From positions 744,001-808,000 of the forward strand of contig NZ_CP058348.1 in the NCBI RefSeq assembly GCF_013752535.1: a stretch of 64,000 bases of DNA. Reading direction: 5' to 3'. How positions within the stretch are numbered: the first letter of the stretch is position 1; each line of letters starts with the position of its first letter. The notes beneath the pieces were generated by a model, which did no database searches, was not told the DNA's origin, and was given only the letters and a program-made list of their open reading frames with translations. Below, piece by piece: positions 62,751-64,000 of the stretch. A program made the position numbers and the translations under genes. This DNA comes from Bdellovibrio sp. KM01. Its GTDB lineage: Bacteria; Bdellovibrionota; Bdellovibrionia; Bdellovibrionales; Bdellovibrionaceae.

Positions 62751-62942
62751 ATGAAGTTCGTAGAGATTAAAGATCTTTCTGTAACTGAATTGAAAAAGAA
62801 AAGAGCAGCTCTTTCTGAAGAGTTGTTCCAAGCTCGTATCAAGAACTCAATTGGTCAACTTTCTAACCCAATTGAAATTCGTGATCTTCGTCGTTCTATC
62901 GCGAAAATCAATACAGCAATCGTAAAGAAAGTAGCGAGGTAG
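62751..62942 (+). CDS. rpmC: 50S ribosomal protein L29
   Basis: The 63-residue L29 has the two-helix form with ELKKKRAALSEELFQARI and NPIEIRDLRRSIAKINT. It sits between rplP and rpsQ as usual. Confidence 0.95.
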   Translation: MKFVEIKDLSVTELKKKRAALSEELFQARIKNSIGQLSNPIEIRDLRRSIAKINTAIVKKVAR

Positions 62943-62945
62943 TAA

Positions 62946-63218
62946 ATGACAACTGAAACAAATACTCGTGGTCGTAAAATCGAAGTAGTTGGTGAGGTTA
63001 TCAGTGACAAGATGGATAAAACTATCTCTGTCCTAATCTACCGCATGGTTAAACACGCTAAATACGGTAAGTATGTTAAGAAGACTTCTGTGTTCAAAGC
63101 TCATGACGAAAAAAACCAAGCTAAAATTGGTGATATCGTTAAGATCCGTGAAACACGTCCTCTTTCCAAAACTAAACGTTGGGCTTTGTCTGAAGTCGTA
63201 GAGACGGCGAAAGCATAG
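62946..63218 (+). CDS. rpsQ: 30S ribosomal protein S17
   Basis: The 90-residue S17 has [19 protein letters not shown] and [19 protein letters not shown] of the OB fold. It follows rpmC by three bases. Confidence 0.96.
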   Translation: MTTETNTRGRKIEVVGEVISDKMDKTISVLIYRMVKHAKYGKYVKKTSVFKAHDEKNQAKIGDIVKIRETRPLSKTKRWALSEVVETAKA

Positions 63219-63228
63219 GGGTGTTGTC

Positions 63229-63597
63229 ATGATTCAAATGCAAACTAGACTAAATGTAGCTGACAACTCTGGCGCAAAAGAAGTTATGTGCGTAAAGGTC
63301 CTTGGTGGTTCTAAACGTCGTGTAGCATCTATCGGTGATGTTATCGTTGTTTCTATCAAAGAAGCTTTGCCAAACGCTAAAGTTAAAAAAGGTGACGTTG
63401 CTAAAGCAGTAGTAGTTAGAACTGTTCAAAAACTTCGTCGTCCAGACGGTTCTTACATCCGTTTTGATGATAACTCTGCTGTTTTGATCAACGCCAATAA
63501 AGAACCAATTGGAACTCGTATCTTTGGCCCAGTTGCCAGAGAGTTGAGAGCGAAGTCGTTCGTTAAGATCGTATCTTTGGCTCCGGAAGTTCTGTAA
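63229..63597 (+). CDS. rplN: 50S ribosomal protein L14
   Basis: The 122-residue L14 has [41 protein letters not shown] and the C-terminal REKSF-like [16 protein letters not shown]. In most bacteria rplX follows; here rplE starts 10 bases later. Confidence 0.97.
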   Translation: MIQMQTRLNVADNSGAKEVMCVKVLGGSKRRVASIGDVIVVSIKEALPNAKVKKGDVAKAVVVRTVQKLRRPDGSYIRFDDNSAVLINANKEPIGTRIFGPVARELRAKSFVKIVSLAPEVL

Positions 63598-63607
63598 GGG
63601 GTATGAG

Positions 63608-64000
63608 ATGAATCGCTTAAAAGCTAAATACAATAAAGAGATCGCTCCTGCTCTTCAAAAACAATTGGGAGTTAAAAACGTAATGCAAGTTCCTCGCTTG
63701 GAGAAAATCACTCTTAGCGTGTGCTTGAGCGAAGCAGTTCAAAATCCAAAAATTTTGAACACTGTTGTTGACGAGATCACAGCGATCTCTGGTCAAAAAG
63801 CAGTTATCACTAAAGCTAAAAAAGCTATCTCTAACTTCAAATTGCGTGCTGGCATCCCATTGGGTGTTCGCGTGACTTTGAGAAAAGAGAGAATGTGGTC
63901 ATTCCTTGATCGTCTAAACACTTTGGCACTACCTCGCGTACGTGACTTCCGTGGTTTGCCGAATAAAGGTTTCGACGGCCGTGGTAACTACAACATGGGT
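63608..64000 (+). CDS. rplE: 50S ribosomal protein L5 (3' end outside window)
   Basis: The visible 131 codons encode the L5 N-terminus: MNRLKAKYNKEIAPALQKQL, then NVMQVPRLEKITLSV and GIPLGVRVTLRKERMWSFLDRL. The frame is open to the window end. GGGGTATGAG separates it from rplN, so there is no room for rplX. Confidence 0.95.
   Translation, partial: MNRLKAKYNKEIAPALQKQLGVKNVMQVPRLEKITLSVCLSEAVQNPKILNTVVDEITAISGQKAVITKAKKAISNFKLRAGIPLGVRVTLRKERMWSFLDRLNTLALPRVRDFRGLPNKGFDGRGNYNMG

Noticed and set aside
1-64000. CRISPR arrays, insertion sequences, rRNA genes
   Set aside because: No regularly spaced direct repeats, transposase-like frames or rRNA segments were seen.

Overview
The window looks like a chromosomal segment of a Bdellovibrio-type predatory bacterium (Bdellovibrionota). 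This is inferred from the gene content: a fused NuoCD, a flagellin with a long leader, L,D-transpeptidase and lytic transglycosylase genes, many sigma-54 regulators, an archaeal/eukaryotic-type prolyl-tRNA synthetase, and a Lys/Ala/Pro-rich histone-like protein. No rRNA, phage, IS element or CRISPR is visible, so the assignment rests on protein families only.

Layout. (1) 2-5344 is the end of a complex I operon (nuoCD-E-F-G-I) closed by a terminator. (2) 5.6-21.7 kb is a mosaic of single genes: an ASH-like secreted protein, 2H phosphodiesterase ThpR, a YgiN-like monooxygenase, a TerC membrane protein divergent from an NhaR-like regulator, a lytic transglycosylase pair, a PilZ-like/methyltransferase fusion, a fatty-acid desaturase with a coiled-coil tail, recO, a Xer-type recombinase, a sigma-54 activator, a class V aminotransferase, a bipartite histone-like protein and a flagellin. 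(3) 22.3-30.0 kb holds a P-type ATPase, clpB and a compact sigma-54 module: a PspF-like activator cotranscribed with a small beta-barrel protein, plus two small stress-type genes each preceded by a -24/-12 promoter. One of these, a DUF1328 membrane peptide on the minus strand at 28303-28476, is only 57 codons long and easily overlooked. (4) 30.2-40.4 kb carries ribE-ribBA-ribH, ntrY-ntrX, proS, an L,D-transpeptidase, pyrF and an rlmB-like methyltransferase.

(5) 40.4-64 kb is the translation/transcription core: tRNA-Thr-Tyr-Gly-Thr-tuf (the E. coli tufB arrangement), tRNA-Trp-secE-nusG-rplKA, rplJL, rpoBC, rpsL-rpsG-fusA, and the S10 operon from rpsJ to the start of rplE. The S10 promoter (TTGACA, 17 nt, CATACT) and the tRNA-tuf promoter (TTGACG, 18 nt, TATAAC) are clear.

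The most unusual things are: very large nested inverted repeats in the 729-bp rplL-rpoB spacer and tandem hairpins after proS, sharing a TCCTGC loop motif; no rplX between rplN and rplE; a RibH with a histone-like lysine tail beside a RibBA whose GTP cyclohydrolase II half has lost its zinc cysteines; an NtrX whose GAFTGA and Walker B motifs are both altered; and the small sigma-54 module near 28 kb, the best candidate here for an undescribed regulatory system.
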